Below, one piece after another: positions 33,311 to 43,850 of a stretch of 64,000 nt of DNA; the first letter of the stretch is position 1, and each line of letters opens with the position of its first letter. This stretch comes from Antilocapra americana. Taxonomy: Eukaryota > Chordata > Mammalia > Artiodactyla > Antilocapridae. A program made the position numbers and the translations under genes. The stretch lies in assembly GCA_007570785.1 (NCBI GenBank), contig ML664662.1:2161273-2225272 (forward strand). The letters are read 5' to 3'. Below the pieces are notes generated by a model. It searched no databases and was not told the origin of the DNA. It saw only the letters and a list, made by a program, of their open reading frames with translations.

Positions 33311-34065
33311 TTCCAGACTTGTCAAACTGGGATCCAAACCAGCAAAAGGAGATTTACATATATATCTGGCCTATCAACTGCCCTTCTGTTCTTGGACCCA
33401 TTCCTCCCCCTCCCTCTGGCTGTGTCTTGTATCCCAGGGAAATACACTTCTTAGACTCCCTTGTGCTCCTGCTTCCAGTTCAATTTTGCCACAGAGAGTC
33501 ACCGGGGGCAGGAGGAAGGGAGAAGCCAGGGTGCTTTGCCCCCTCAGTCTCCACTTCCTATAGTATCTCCAGCAGCAGAGATAATCCAGCTCCTCTGTCT
33601 GTGGTGACAGCTCCCTGGGATAGTTCCGCCATGGTTCAAGCTTCCCTGGATAGCCTCAGCTGCTGGTCCTCATAAACCCCCTTCTTCCTTGTGTCCCCTG
33701 AGCTCTTGAAGTGGTAGCAGCTTACTTGGCTGTTGCTAACCTCTGGGTTGCTTGATCATTCTGTTTGGCTTTTTCGATCTTCCATTTCCTATCCAGTGGT
33801 CCCCAATGTTTTGGGTACCAGGGATGGGTTTCATAGAAGATAAAGTTTTCCACGGACTGGGGGTAGGGGGTGGTTTTGGGATGATTCAAATGCGTTACAT
33901 TTACTGTGCACTTTATTTCTATTATTATTACATCAGCTCCACCTTCGATCATCAGGTGTTAGATCTCAGAGGGTGGGGACCCCTGCTATAACCAGGTTCC
34001 TGAATTTGTTTGAAAGACATGCTAAAGTTTCTGTTTTCCTATCCCAGCTCTGACTGATATACACA
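33311..34065 (+). mobile_element. LTR-like element, interrupted by a MER1-type hAT
   Basis: CTGCTGGTCCTCATAAACCC, GTAGCAGCTTACTTGGCTGT, TTGCTAACCTCTGGGTTGCT and, after the hAT, AGCTCTGACTGATATACA look like a mammalian LTR with its TGATA 3' end. The family and the left border are uncertain. Confidence 0.4.
33794..33985 (+). mobile_element. MER1-type hAT-Charlie element, short form
   Basis: It begins CAGTGGTCCCCAATGTTTTG and ends GTGGGGACCCCTG, with ATTTCTATTATTATTACATC inside. It is the same ~190-bp internally deleted form as the copy at 7465. No clean 8-bp TSD is visible. Confidence 0.88.
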
Positions 34066-34289
34066 AACCCACCAAACATATATATACTTTAAAGAAAAAA
34101 AAAATATGAACAGGACATGGCTGCATATCTTTTTTTAAAACTCAGAAAGTTACATGTGAAGCTTGTTCATGGCTTTTGGCATTTGTTTCCTTCTGTGGCT
34201 TCGCAGAAAAGAACCACCACCTCCGGTGTTGCAGCTTGCCACTGGAGGTGACGCTCAGGTCACACTCCGGTCCCACAAGTGAGAACAGT

Positions 34290-34560
34290 GCCCTGTATAA
34301 AAGGCCACAATTAATTTTTATTGCACATACATGTGGGGAGATACCTGCTTGGCCTCCGTGTGAGAGCCATAACTCTCTTAAATTGATGTGTCAGCGAACT
34401 AAAACTCAATATTTTTTTTCACACAGTATATTTTACAGTCAGAGGCCCTTCCCTAATCGGAATAAAGCAATTTGGCTCCCTGTCATCGCTCACTGAAAAC
34501 ATATGAGCTGGTTGGCATTTCTAGCAGCCCAGATTTATCAGGGTCTCTGATCGAGTGCAC
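34290..34560. promoter_or_regulatory. Candidate conserved noncoding segment
   Basis: Repeat-free, with a TATA-box-like TATAAAAGG (34296-34304), CACAATTAATTTTTATTGC and CCTAATCGGAATAAAG. It could be an enhancer, a cryptic promoter or unselected unique DNA. Confidence 0.28.
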
Positions 34561-35379
34561 AGGAGGTTCAGGGCTGTGGCATGGACAAAAGTGGATTTTT
34601 TATGACAGCACCATGCTGCATCCTTGCGTAGCGTGATTTATCCCTTCATTTCAGAAATATTTGTACTATCTTGAGTCCCAAATCTACCTCAGACTGAAAA
34701 GATTCCACACAGTTTGCATGAGGGCTTGGGGTCATCCTTTCTGTACCTTATAAACTCTAATTTCCAGTCTATAAAAAAAAAAGTCCCCAGGTTTCCCTCT
34801 TCAGCATCATGGTATTCTGGAAGTTGCAGCTCTGAAATGCTGTCTTCTGCATGACGGCTGTCTGCAACACGAGAGGAGGCCACGGAAAGGACTTTAGGAT
34901 ACCTGGGGCCAAGGCTATAGCAGAACAGAGCAAACTCTCACACCAGTGTGACTGCTGTCCTCAGAGTAACTGTAGCAGATGGTGACAGCATCCTCTTGAA
35001 CTCCTTGTACTGTTGTTGCCAAGCACCCCTCTGCCTTAATTGTGCCTTTGGTCCTGGCTGCCTACAACTGCTCTCCTCAGAAGACTGTGCACAGGCAACT
35101 GGAACCACTCTGCCCATACTCATGGAGAGCCTGATATGCCTAGGACTTTACGTCCTCCTGGGATGGCCCTTTGCTGATGACTGATGGGTGGGGGAATATG
35201 AAAACCCAGCTCCCTGGCTTGAAGTCCCACAGGATGTGAGGTATGGTACACACTCCAGCATTCCCCCCTAGGGTCAGGCTGAGGCCGAGACTTTTCCCAA
35301 CATGGAACCGTTACTTGGCTTCCTTCCTCTCTCATCCTGCTTCTCCCACTCCCTTCCTGCCCTCCATAGGGAGTATTTC
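34561..35379. other. Unassigned noncoding DNA leading into an LTR end
   Basis: About 35140-35379 probably belongs to the LTR-like element ending at 35447. Frames of 60-80 codons overlap on opposite strands and carry no domain. Confidence 0.3.
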
Positions 35380-35447
35380 CTTAATGAATCACTCACACCG
35401 GACTCCTCATTGCAGGGTTGGTTTCCCAGGACCTCAACCTTAAGCAG
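35380..35447 (+). mobile_element. LTR-like 3' end (recurrent phrase, copy 5)
   Basis: CTTAATGAATCACTCACACC, GGACTCCTCATTGCAGGG and TTTCCCAGGACCTCAACC. Confidence 0.4.
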
Positions 35448-35599
35448 CAAGTGTATTAAAAGTTCCTTATTCCAATCATAGATCTGATGCTAGAACATAT
35501 TTTCCAAGTGCTTATCACACATCTGCTTGGTCATTTCCAGAAATGGGCAACTCCTCATCACCTAGGGTAGAAAACCCATGGTGCAGGCAATTTTATACA

Positions 35600-35665
35600 T
35601 TAGAGAATCATTGAACATAACAGCAGGAGGAGCCTTGGAGGTCATCTAGACTAACTCGTCTATCT
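35600..35665. mobile_element. CORE-SINE/MIR-related fragment, family uncertain
   Basis: TAGAGAATCATTGAACATAA and AGCCTTGGAGGTCATCTAGA. Same ancient phrase as near 8280. Confidence 0.4.
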
Positions 35666-36060
35666 TGATATAAGCACGTTGTTGATGGCCTGGCCCATGT
35701 TCCTGAAGTCTTGGACAATCATAGGCATGCTAACAGCTTCCCACTTCAAGAGTACAGAGCAAACTCATATCATGGGTACAACCCAGAAAGGCAGGTACAC
35801 CATCTCACATATAAATGACCGGCACCCAAGTCCTCCACTCAGCATCTGTTTTGAGGGAATCCAAACTGAGATAGGGACCCAGAGAAGCTAAAGAACTTCT
35901 GCTTCTTTCCACTGGAAGGTCCTTCTTCCCGTTAAGTGACCTTCCTATCCCTGAAGATTCACTGATTTGGCAGAGCCAATTCAGTAAATGCTTATGGGCC
36001 TCAGTGCTTTGAGCTCCAGGCCATGGACTGGATTTCATGACACATGCATTCATTTTGGTT

Positions 36061-36117
36061 AAAAAACATATATATTCTGGTTAAATATATGCATTCACTT
36101 TGGTATATATATATATA
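36061..36117. repeat. A+T-rich microsatellite at the left gap edge
   Basis: Two imperfect copies of a segment (GCATTCATTTTGGTTAAA and GCATTCACTTTGG) run into (TA)n, which ends at the N block. Confidence 0.85.
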
Positions 36118-36217
36118 NNNNNNNNNNNNNNNNNNNNNNNNNNNNNNNNNNNNNNNNNNNNNNNNNNNNNNNNNNNNNNNNNNNNNNNNNNNNNNNNNNN
36201 NNNNNNNNNNNNNNNNN
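36118..36217. other. Assembly gap of exactly 100 N
   Basis: 100 unknown bases between (TA)n and (TG)n. An exact 100-N run is the usual placeholder for a gap of unknown size, so the real distance may differ. Confidence 0.97.

Positions 36218-36271
<54 letters not shown>
36218..36271. repeat. (TG)n then (TA)n microsatellite
   Basis: TG dinucleotides from about 36221 to 36256, followed by TA dinucleotides to 36271. This is the right edge of the gap. Confidence 0.97.
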
Positions 36272-36273
<2 letters not shown>

Positions 36274-37435
36274 GAGAGAAAGTTGTATCACTTGCAACTT
36301 TACTCAATATATACTTTCTATAACTCATCTGCACAAACACATAGTATTGTATTTCTGTTTATGTCATATCTTTTCTCTCAGGACACATTTTCTATACTAT
36401 GTGTTGGATCATTGTGTTGGTTCAGGTTACTTGTATCACTAATGAAGGGGTAAGTCAGACCTCCTAGTTGTCAAATCCACAAACATTAGCCACTGTGGCC
36501 ACAGAGAGCCTTACTGAGCTCCCCTGAGAGGTCAACAGAGAGACTTCCAGGCAAAGTCTCTCTGCTTGACGCCATATGGCTTTGACACTAATCCCCATTT
36601 ACCCCTGGATCTGGAGAGCAGGGCTGGGCTGTGGTGATTCATAGGGTTATAGCCCACACTAACACATGTCCATGTGTCATCCTTTTCTCTGCCCTGTGCG
36701 TTTCCTGTCATGGCTCCCTGGGTGTGGAAAGGGCCCCCTTTATGACACCAGCCCATGGGAGAATTCTGAAAAGGCTGCATCCCAAGATAAGGTCAAAAGC
36801 CCCTCATTATGCACATCCAAAGCCTTCTAACCTCCCGGCCAGGCACAGTCAAAGGCTACCTGTCTACACTTGGGTCCAATAATGTCCTTGCCTTTCATCC
36901 ATCCTCATCTTCCCCAGAGGATAGAGGGAGGAGAAAGAGGCCTTGAGCTCCCCCTAGAGGCCACATGTTTTGACTTACAGTTTCCTCATCAAGTGTTGGG
37001 CGATCCCGAAGAAAAAAGATATTTAACTATTAAAGAACAGTTATACAGGGGTTACATATTGGTAATACATACAATATATACCTCAGAACTACATATCTGA
37101 AATTAGCATGATCAAAAACGAAGTATGAACTCTATTATCTGCATAATGCTTAGAATTAGTTTCTCAGTAAATACTACCACAGTTTCATTCTTGAATAGCA
37201 AAAATATGTATGATGATAAATTGGAAATAAAATAATCTGGATGGCTATTTAATAAAGAACTAAAGAACAACACTGCATACCTTATCTCCTACTGCTTGAG
37301 ATATATGTAAATGGGGTATAACCATCTTTACTTAGGCACAAGTTTGAGATCGCAACAGAGGACTTTACTACTCCCTGGGATCAGCACAAGGCCAACAAGT
37401 ACTTCTATGCAGGTAACACAGCTAGAGAAACAAAT
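36272..37435. other. Unassigned noncoding DNA with an 11-bp hairpin
   Basis: CAGAGAGACTT (36536-36546) and AAGTCTCTCTG (36554-36564) form a perfect stem with a 7-nt loop. The 37000-37330 part is A+T-rich. No repeat family recognised. Confidence 0.4.
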
Positions 37436-38004
37436 CTGAAAGTCACTGTGGATGGTGACTGTAGCCATGAAATTAAAAGACTCTTGCTCCTTGGAAGAAA
37501 AGCTATAACCAACCTAGACAGTGTATTAAAAAGCAGAGACATTAGGTCAGTCTAGTAAAAGCTATGGTTTTCCCAGTAGTCATGTATGGATGTGAGAGTT
37601 AGACCATAAAGAAGGCTGAGTGCTGAAGAACTGATGCTTTTGAACTGTAGTGCTGGAGAAGATTCTTGAGAGTCCCTTGGACTGAAAGGAAATCAAACCA
37701 GTCAATCCTAGAGGAAATCAGTGCTGAATATTCATTGGAAGGACTGATGCTGAAGCTGAAACTCCAATACTTTGGCCACCCCCGTGCAAAGAACTGACTC
37801 ATTTGAAAAGACCCTGATGCTGGGAAAGATTGAAGAAGGCAGGAGGAGAAGGGGATGACAGAGGATTAGATGGTTGGATGGCATCACCAACTTGATGGAC
37901 ATGAGTTTGAGTAAACTCGTGGAGTTGGTGATGGACAGGGAAGCCTGGCGTGCTGTAGTCCATGGGGTCACAAAGTCGGACACAACTGAGCAACTGAACT
38001 GAAC
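37436..38004 (+). mobile_element. BovB LINE 3' end, 5'-truncated
   Basis: GATGGTGACTGTAGCCATGA, ACCAACCTAGACAGTGTATT, GTAGTCATGTATGGATGTGA, GGAAGGACTGATGCTGAAGC, GATGGACATGAGTTTGAG and a terminal GAGCAACTGAACTGAA. About 570 bp of the roughly 3.2-kb family, covering the end of ORF2 and the tail. Frames are broken by small indels, for example a deletion around the TTAGGTCAGTCTAGT region. Confidence 0.96.
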
Positions 38005-38619
38005 CTACTGCTGGGAATCAGCAACTGACAGGGGACAGCTGATTAACATTTACTAAACCAGTTGCTTTGCTATTTCTTATGTACTTGTCTCTCTACATCT
38101 CTTGCCTGGGAAGACTCCCCCCACCCCACCAACCACCCAGGGAGAACTCCCATGTTTTCTAAAACAGAAGTGAAGATGGTCCATAGGAAAACAGGAACCA
38201 GGTCTGAGTAAAACAGGTGAGCATCTTCAGCCATGGGGTGCTGTGTAGTCCTGGGACTGTAACAGAGAGGGACCCTCAGAGGGACCCTCAGAAGGACCCA
38301 TTTTTCTTTACTGCTGAAGCAAAGGGTGGGGTGTGAAAACTGTGAGCATAGAAATGTCCAGGGTGAGGACTCAGGATGGCTTCTCCAGGGGAGTCTAAGT
38401 GGTGTTCCATCATGGTCAATCCAGCCTCAGACCAAGCAGGTGCTAGAGTCTGGGGGGTTCCCTACCCAGGAGGAGTTTCCTGGGGTGGAGATGACCTTCT
38501 TGGAGAAGAACATCAGAGGCAGGAAAGTAGGCTGACACTGAAACATTTGCTGCAGATCAAACAGTGGGGCTGGACAAAATGGTCCTCATTTCCTTGACAC
38601 CAGACTAGAGGGGGTTCAA
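38005..38619. other. Unassigned DNA with a short minisatellite
   Basis: AGAGGGACCCTC is repeated about 2.8 times at 38266-38299. The rest is unrecognised. Confidence 0.45.
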
Positions 38620-39860
38620 GAGTCATGGGAGAAGAGGAAGTGAAGATAGTAAGTATAGACAACTTTGTGAAGGAGCTGTACTGTAAAGGGGCAGGGAGAA
38701 ATGAGAGAGAGTTGAAGAGGTGTGTGCATCAGGGAGGTTTTGTTTATTTTTGATAGCAGGTAGTACAACATATTTTTATGTTGATGGAAATGATTCAGAA
38801 GGGAGAGAAATACGGAAGAAGCAGGAGCAAGAGAGAGGACCTGATGGCAGGAGCAAAGCCTTGAGTGAGGAACAGGGGGTGGGATGCAGTTCACACATGG
38901 AGGAGAAGATCTTGGGTAGAAGAGCCCACAGTTTGTTCATTTTATCAGGAAAAAAAAGGCAGAATCATGAGTACAAATGTAGGAAGGTAGACAGATACAG
39001 TAGTGGGCAGTAGGAAAGCACTCCCCTGATTGCTTCTCTCTCAGAGTACTAAGAAACAAGGTCATCAACTGAGAAGGAGGACAAGAGAAGAATTTCTAGG
39101 GTTTTGAGGACAGATGAAAAAGTATGAAATAGTCGTCATAGGGAAAGTGGAGAACGAATTGATTGGGGAAAACTGGGTATGACTGCCTGGCTGTACTGAA
39201 GCCCCAATTGAGGTCTGCTGTTGTAAATTTCAAGTGAGACCAGTCAGCAATGGTTGAAAGTTTTTCACCAGCCACCTTTGGCTGTTTAGGAGCTGAGATG
39301 GAAGAGGTGGCAGGCTGGAATTAAACAAGGCTGAGCTAGCTGGCTTAGCAAAGTAGAGCAAAATGAAGGAGCTGAGAGAATGTAGAAGGAGTTGACAGTG
39401 TGTACAAGGAGTGGTATGTACAGTGAAGTCTGGACTCTAATAAAAATGGTGGAGATGGAGGAAATGAAGGAAGTGAGTAGCAGTGAAAATTTGGCAGTCA
39501 GAAGACTGGGGGACCTAAGGGGGTCTAAGGTTGGTTGGAGTTAGAACACTAGAGAGAGTAAGTTGGGATGATAGGAGATGGGAATGTGGGAAGCTTGAAA
39601 CAACTGTTAGGGAATGGAGACTTGGTAATGAGACTTTGGCAATGGCCGAGACAAAGGTGGTAAAAACCACAGAAAGTGAGGCTGTCAAGGAAATAAGAGG
39701 CCAGAAGGTTGGAAGGACTCTCCATGCGTATGTTGAAATGACCAAGAATTAAGAAAGTCATAGTGGCAGAGTGTAACACAGTGATCCTGGTGGTAAAGTC
39801 TTCAGTGAAAGTATAGGGTGAAGGTGAGGGGTGTCTGATCAGAGGATAGAAGGTTACCAC
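38620..39860 (-). mobile_element. L2/CR1-clade LINE, endonuclease-to-body fragment
   Basis: In the minus-strand direction the segment starts with an open frame (39549-39860, 103 codons) holding LILGHFNIRMESPSN. This resembles the L2 apurinic-endonuclease motif LxGDFNIHxDxPSN. It is followed by diverged body sequence down to about 38620, where another frame reads SLMHTPLQLSLI. Plus-strand anchors include AGTATAGACAACTTTGTGAA and AGTGAGACCAGTCAGCAATG. The motif Asp is His here, so no active enzyme is expected. This is the longest L2 remnant in the window. Confidence 0.65.
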
Positions 39861-40918
39861 AACAGTGAGATGGCCCTCTCAGACCTCTGATTGTGGCCAA
39901 CACCACTGACCTATGCCCCCCCCCTACTATGCTTTGAAATCCATCACTTTCCTGAAGCCCCACCTCACATGGGTGTTCCCAGTTGGGGGCCAGAGCAACA
40001 CAGGTATATGAAAGCAGAAACACCCCTGGGAGATAGTGCTTTGGCTCCAAAGCTCCCCATCAGCTTCGCCAAAACTTTTTCCAGGCATGCAGTTAAGTCT
40101 GAGACTTTTTCTCCTCCACCTTCCTTTTTTTCTGCAGGGTTAGACCTGCATCCTTTGCCTCCTCCAGCTCCCTTTCCATTTTTTCCCTCGAAGTTGGTGT
40201 CTCCGATCAGTCTCTCACACATATAATCTTGTCTTGGTGTTAGCTTCTCAGAGGACCTGAACTACCACAGAGAAGAAATGGGGCATGTGGTCTTCGATTG
40301 CTTCTAAGAGTCGGAGTTCTTTCAGAGAGGGAGGGACAAATAATCCAGAAGTAACAATAAGGAGCAGGAAAATACTTATCACTCCCCCAGCCCAGGGATT
40401 CATGAGGTTTAGGTATGGCAGGATGGTGAGAAAATGCCACTCCTTTCCTGGGTTCAGGATTCAGTAAGAATTCAGGTAGGCATAAAGGGAGAGGGACCTT
40501 CTGATAATCCCTGACCTGGCCACCTAGTCTGATGACACCAATGCTGTCCTGTCCCCTGGGATTCTAACCTGGTGCCCAGATTAGCTCAGCACCCTGTGAA
40601 GCCTCTGGGTCATTCCGTTGACTCTTCCTTCTTCTTCCAGGCACTTGAATCAGCCAGCAGGATTAGAGTCCTACCTAGGACCCCACTCTTATTTTTGGTT
40701 AGCTCTTTTCTTGTTTCTTCTCCCTTCACCCAGAACAAAGCCCTATCCTAAAGCCAAGGGTATGGATCTGGAACCTGACCACCTTGTTTGCCTTTTGCTA
40801 GTTCCTGTTCTTCTCTGGCAAGAAGTCTGTCTCTGGGCCTTCAAATGGTGGGGGTCTTCACCAATGACAGATGTTCAGGAAACATCTGCCCAGCCCCTAA
40901 GGATTTAAACAATTTTGG
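39861..40918. other. Unassigned noncoding DNA, possible LTR at left
   Basis: GGTGTTAGCTTCTCAGAGGA near 40236 resembles an LTR 3' end. No clear family. Confidence 0.3.
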
Positions 40919-40929
40919 AAGTCCTTGCT

Positions 40930-41137
40930 ATGAAAGTGAAAGTGTTCATCGCTCAGTTGTGACTGATTCTTTGTGGCCCCATGGACTGTAGCCCACCAGG
41001 CTCCTCTATCGATGGGGATTCTCCAGGCAAGAATACTGGAGTGGGTTGGCATGCCCTACTCCAGGGGATCTTCTCAACTCAGGGATCGAACCTGGGTCTC
41101 CCTCATTGCAGGCAGATTCTGATTTAACCAACTTCAT
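40930..41137 (-). mobile_element. Bov-tA SINE with 11-bp TSD
   Basis: CTCAGTTGTGACTGATTCTT, GAATACTGGAGTGGGTTGGC, GATCGAACCTGGGTCTCCC and CATTGCAGGCAGATTCTG (reverse of the head). AAGTCCTTGCT occurs at 40919-40929 and 41138-41148. The head is slightly truncated. Confidence 0.95.
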
Positions 41138-41460
41138 AAGTCCTTGCTGAGACCCACCTAAAAAGTTCTTAAAGTAAGACAAGGCTGCAGTGCCCAAAGG
41201 ACACCACCTGGGCCTTTAGATGGCTTTTGCAGGGTAGCTGGGCAGTTCCTCAAGTAACTATTCCAGCACCTCCTGGGGGCTGAGTGCTGCTGATGGATCC
41301 AGAGGATGGCCAGCTTGAGTCTGCATGAGTCCTGCTCCTGTGCTGTATCTTAGTCTCTTTCTACTCTCACCAGCCCTGCCAGACTTCCCACATTGTCCTC
41401 ATCCATTCCTATCAACTGGCCTGGCAGTCCCCTCATCCTGTGACTTTGTTTTGTTTGCCT

Positions 41461-41749
41461 ATTTTAAAGAAAAAGTTATTCATTCATTTAGGCTGTATTG
41501 GGTCTTCACTGCTTTGCCTGGGCTTTCTCTAGTTGTGGCAAGTGGGGGCTACTCTCTAGCTGTGGTTCTCGGACTTCTCATTGTGGTGGCTTCTCTTGTG
41601 GCAGAGCACAGGCTCAGTAGTTGTGGCACATGAACTTAGTTGCCCCCCCACTCCCCCACAGCGTGTGGAATCTTCCCAGATCAGAGATGGAACTCATGTC
41701 CCCTGTAGCAGCAGGCAGAGTCTTATCCACTGCATCACCAGGGAAGCCC
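41461..41749 (-). mobile_element. CHR-type SINE with 10-bp TSD
   Basis: TTAGGCTGTATTGGGTCTTC, GGGCTTTCTCTAGTTGTGGC, CTCAGTAGTTGTGGCACATG and CACTGCATCACCAGGGAAGC. Flanks TTGTTTGCCT (41451-41460) and TTGTTTGGCT (41750-41759) match at 9 of 10. Confidence 0.94.
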
Positions 41750-41759
41750 TTGTTTGGCT

Positions 41760-42054
41760 TTGATGCAGTCACTGCTGATGCCTCACACCACCCTGGTTCG
41801 CTCTTAAGGTCCCTTGCAACTGGGCTTGTCAGTTCCTGTGCATTCTCACTACATTCCACCTCAAGCATCTGCCTGTCTCTGCTTCTCTCTCTTGAGAATT
41901 TCACTAGCATCAAAGGAGCTCACTCAGCCCTAAATGAGGCCAGCCCAGAAGGGCAGGAGATTTGATGCCCTCATAGGGGCAACCTTTAATCAGTAGATCA
42001 GAGTTGGTGGATAACATAGTCCAGCTTCCTTGGTGGGACAATTCTAAGGGATCC
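41760..42054. other. Unassigned noncoding DNA
   Basis: C+T-rich. Nothing recognised. Confidence 0.3.
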
Positions 42055-42475
42055 TGTAGTAAGTTGAATGATCACTTCTCCCCTCAAGAGATATTCAAGT
42101 GGAATCTGTGAGTGTGTCCTTGTTTGGAAAAAAGGTCTTTGCAGACATGGTTAAGGATCTTGAGATGAAATCATCCTGGTTTAGGGTGGATCTTAAATCT
42201 AATGACAAGAGATGTCAGATAGAGAAGGTGACATAAAGACAGAGGAAGAGATTGGCGTGATGCACTTACAAACCAGGGAGTGCTGGCAAACCACCAGGAG
42301 CTAGGGGAGACTCATGGAATCTCTGAGATTTTTCCTTAGAGACTTCAGAAGGAACCATTCCTGCTGACACCTTGATTTCAGACTTGTGGCTCCCAGAACT
42401 ATGAGAGAATAAGTCTCTGTTGTTTTAACCTACCAAATTTGTTATTTATTACAGCAGCCTTAGGAAACTAATATA
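42055..42475 (+). mobile_element. MLT1-family solo LTR (MLT1B/C type)
   Basis: AGAGATATTCAAGTGGAATC, GTGTGTCCTTGTTTGGAAAA, AGGATCTTGAGATGAAATCA, TGATTTCAGACTTGTGGCTC and a terminal TTAGGAAACTAATATA. Consensus order is kept over about 420 bases. No internal sequence adjoins it. Confidence 0.88.
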
Positions 42476-42592
42476 GGTTTCTACACAGTTTCTCAGAGAG
42501 TTCCCAGGGATTTGAGCTCCAGTTACCAACAAGGACTCCTTAACATATCCTTTTCTGGCCTCTTTTTCCTGTCTCACTTTGCCTGCTCCCTC

Positions 42593-42664
42593 ATTTGAGC
42601 TATGTGGAATCTGCATTCAAGTCCTCACCTAAGGTCTGCTTTTGGGAGAACCAAAAATAAGACA
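42593..42664 (+). mobile_element. LTR-like 3' end (recurrent phrase, copy 6)
   Basis: GCATTCAAGTCCTCACCTAA, GGTCTGCTTTTGGGAGAACC and AAAAATAAGACA. It lies about 120 bases downstream of the MLT1 LTR, on the same strand. Confidence 0.45.
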
Positions 42665-43721
42665 TGCATATTGAAGGAACTGCTTCTGCCAGTAACTCCA
42701 GATATCACCAGTAATATTATGACTAAAGTTTGCTGCCCTCTTTGAAAACCCATTAACGCTGGATTAGCTGTGCCACTGGTGTAGTGGGATCATGCAAAAT
42801 TCCCATAAATGCTGGATCACTAGGTTAACTCACTCTGCCCTCTTCTCCTTTCTATGCCACCTTTCCTCTTCCTTCTTCTTTCATGCTGCTTGCTTTCTTT
42901 CAGTCGGTGGTGTTTGATTCATTCACTCCTTCTGTACAACTGAAGGGAGGATTCATCTATCCCTTAGACACCAAAACATTGAGACAGGAAAGGTTTGGCT
43001 TCTACTTATGTTCTGAGAAACACCATTTCCTCAGGAAACAAACAACCTTGCCTCTTTTCCATGGTACCTCCAGTTCTTTTACTGCTAAAGCATCTCAAAG
43101 CTATGATGGTTCAAAAGCAATCCATGATCTCAGGCTTTTAAGCCTGAACTGTTTATTCCATCTATTCCATCAAGGTCACACTGAGACCTCCCCAAATTGA
43201 GTGCCCTCCCCTCTGGGTCTTTTTGACCTTTGAATTGCAGCCATGTCCACCACTGGACCAGGCTGCTACTGACAGGGTCATGGGTGGGACAAATGTGTGT
43301 GTTCCTCTTCATGCATTTGAGGCTGTCTTTGAGCACATTCGAAAGCAGTGGGATTTGGGAATCAATTGCTGACCTTCATTATTTGAGCTGCCTGCTCTTC
43401 TCTGTCAGAACTCATTGTAGATATTTAAAGTGAACTGTTAGTTTCACATAAAAGTATAGGAAAGTTTACAGTCAGAGAGTAGTCCAAAGTCTATTCATTT
43501 ATCACCTGCCATCTATTTTCTAGTTCAGGTGAGAAAGATGTATTTTTTCCTGCTTTTATTTTGATTTGTTTCCATTCTAGTTCAAAAGTTTTAACTCATT
43601 CATCTAGTCTGATGCCATTTTGTTTTCTCATATGTAGAATTTTTGACTCAGATAGAGAGGAAAAAAAAACCTGGGTACAAAAGTAGAGAAAGAGTCTTGG
43701 ATATTTAAAAATGAAAACTGG
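42665..43721. other. Unassigned noncoding DNA
   Basis: A plus-strand frame of 105 codons (42883-43200) has no domain and weak composition. I do not support it as a gene. Confidence 0.35.
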
Positions 43722-43850
43722 AAGGGATCTGAAAGATAACCCAACCACTTTCATTTATAGGTGAAGAAACTGATGCTCAGAGAGGTAAAATGACTTCTCC
43801 AAGGTCAAATGACTAACCACAAAGGGAGTTGCAGAACTTGGAGGAGAAAT
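43722..43850. mobile_element. CORE-SINE/MIR-related fragment, family uncertain
   Basis: GGGATCTGAAAGATAACCCA, GGTGAAGAAACTGATGCTCA, GAGAGGTAAAATGACTTCTC and CAAGGTCAAATGACTAACC. Confidence 0.5.

Noticed and set aside
33786..33993. 8-bp target duplication for the hAT at 33794
   Set aside because: TTCCTATC and CTATAACC do not match well enough to claim a duplication.
36001..36442. Frames spanning the N block
   Set aside because: They translate through 100 unknown bases and dinucleotide repeats (Tyr-Ile or Cys-Val runs).
42883..43200. Plus-strand frame of 105 codons
   Set aside because: No family resemblance. Length alone is not enough in 64 kb read in six frames.
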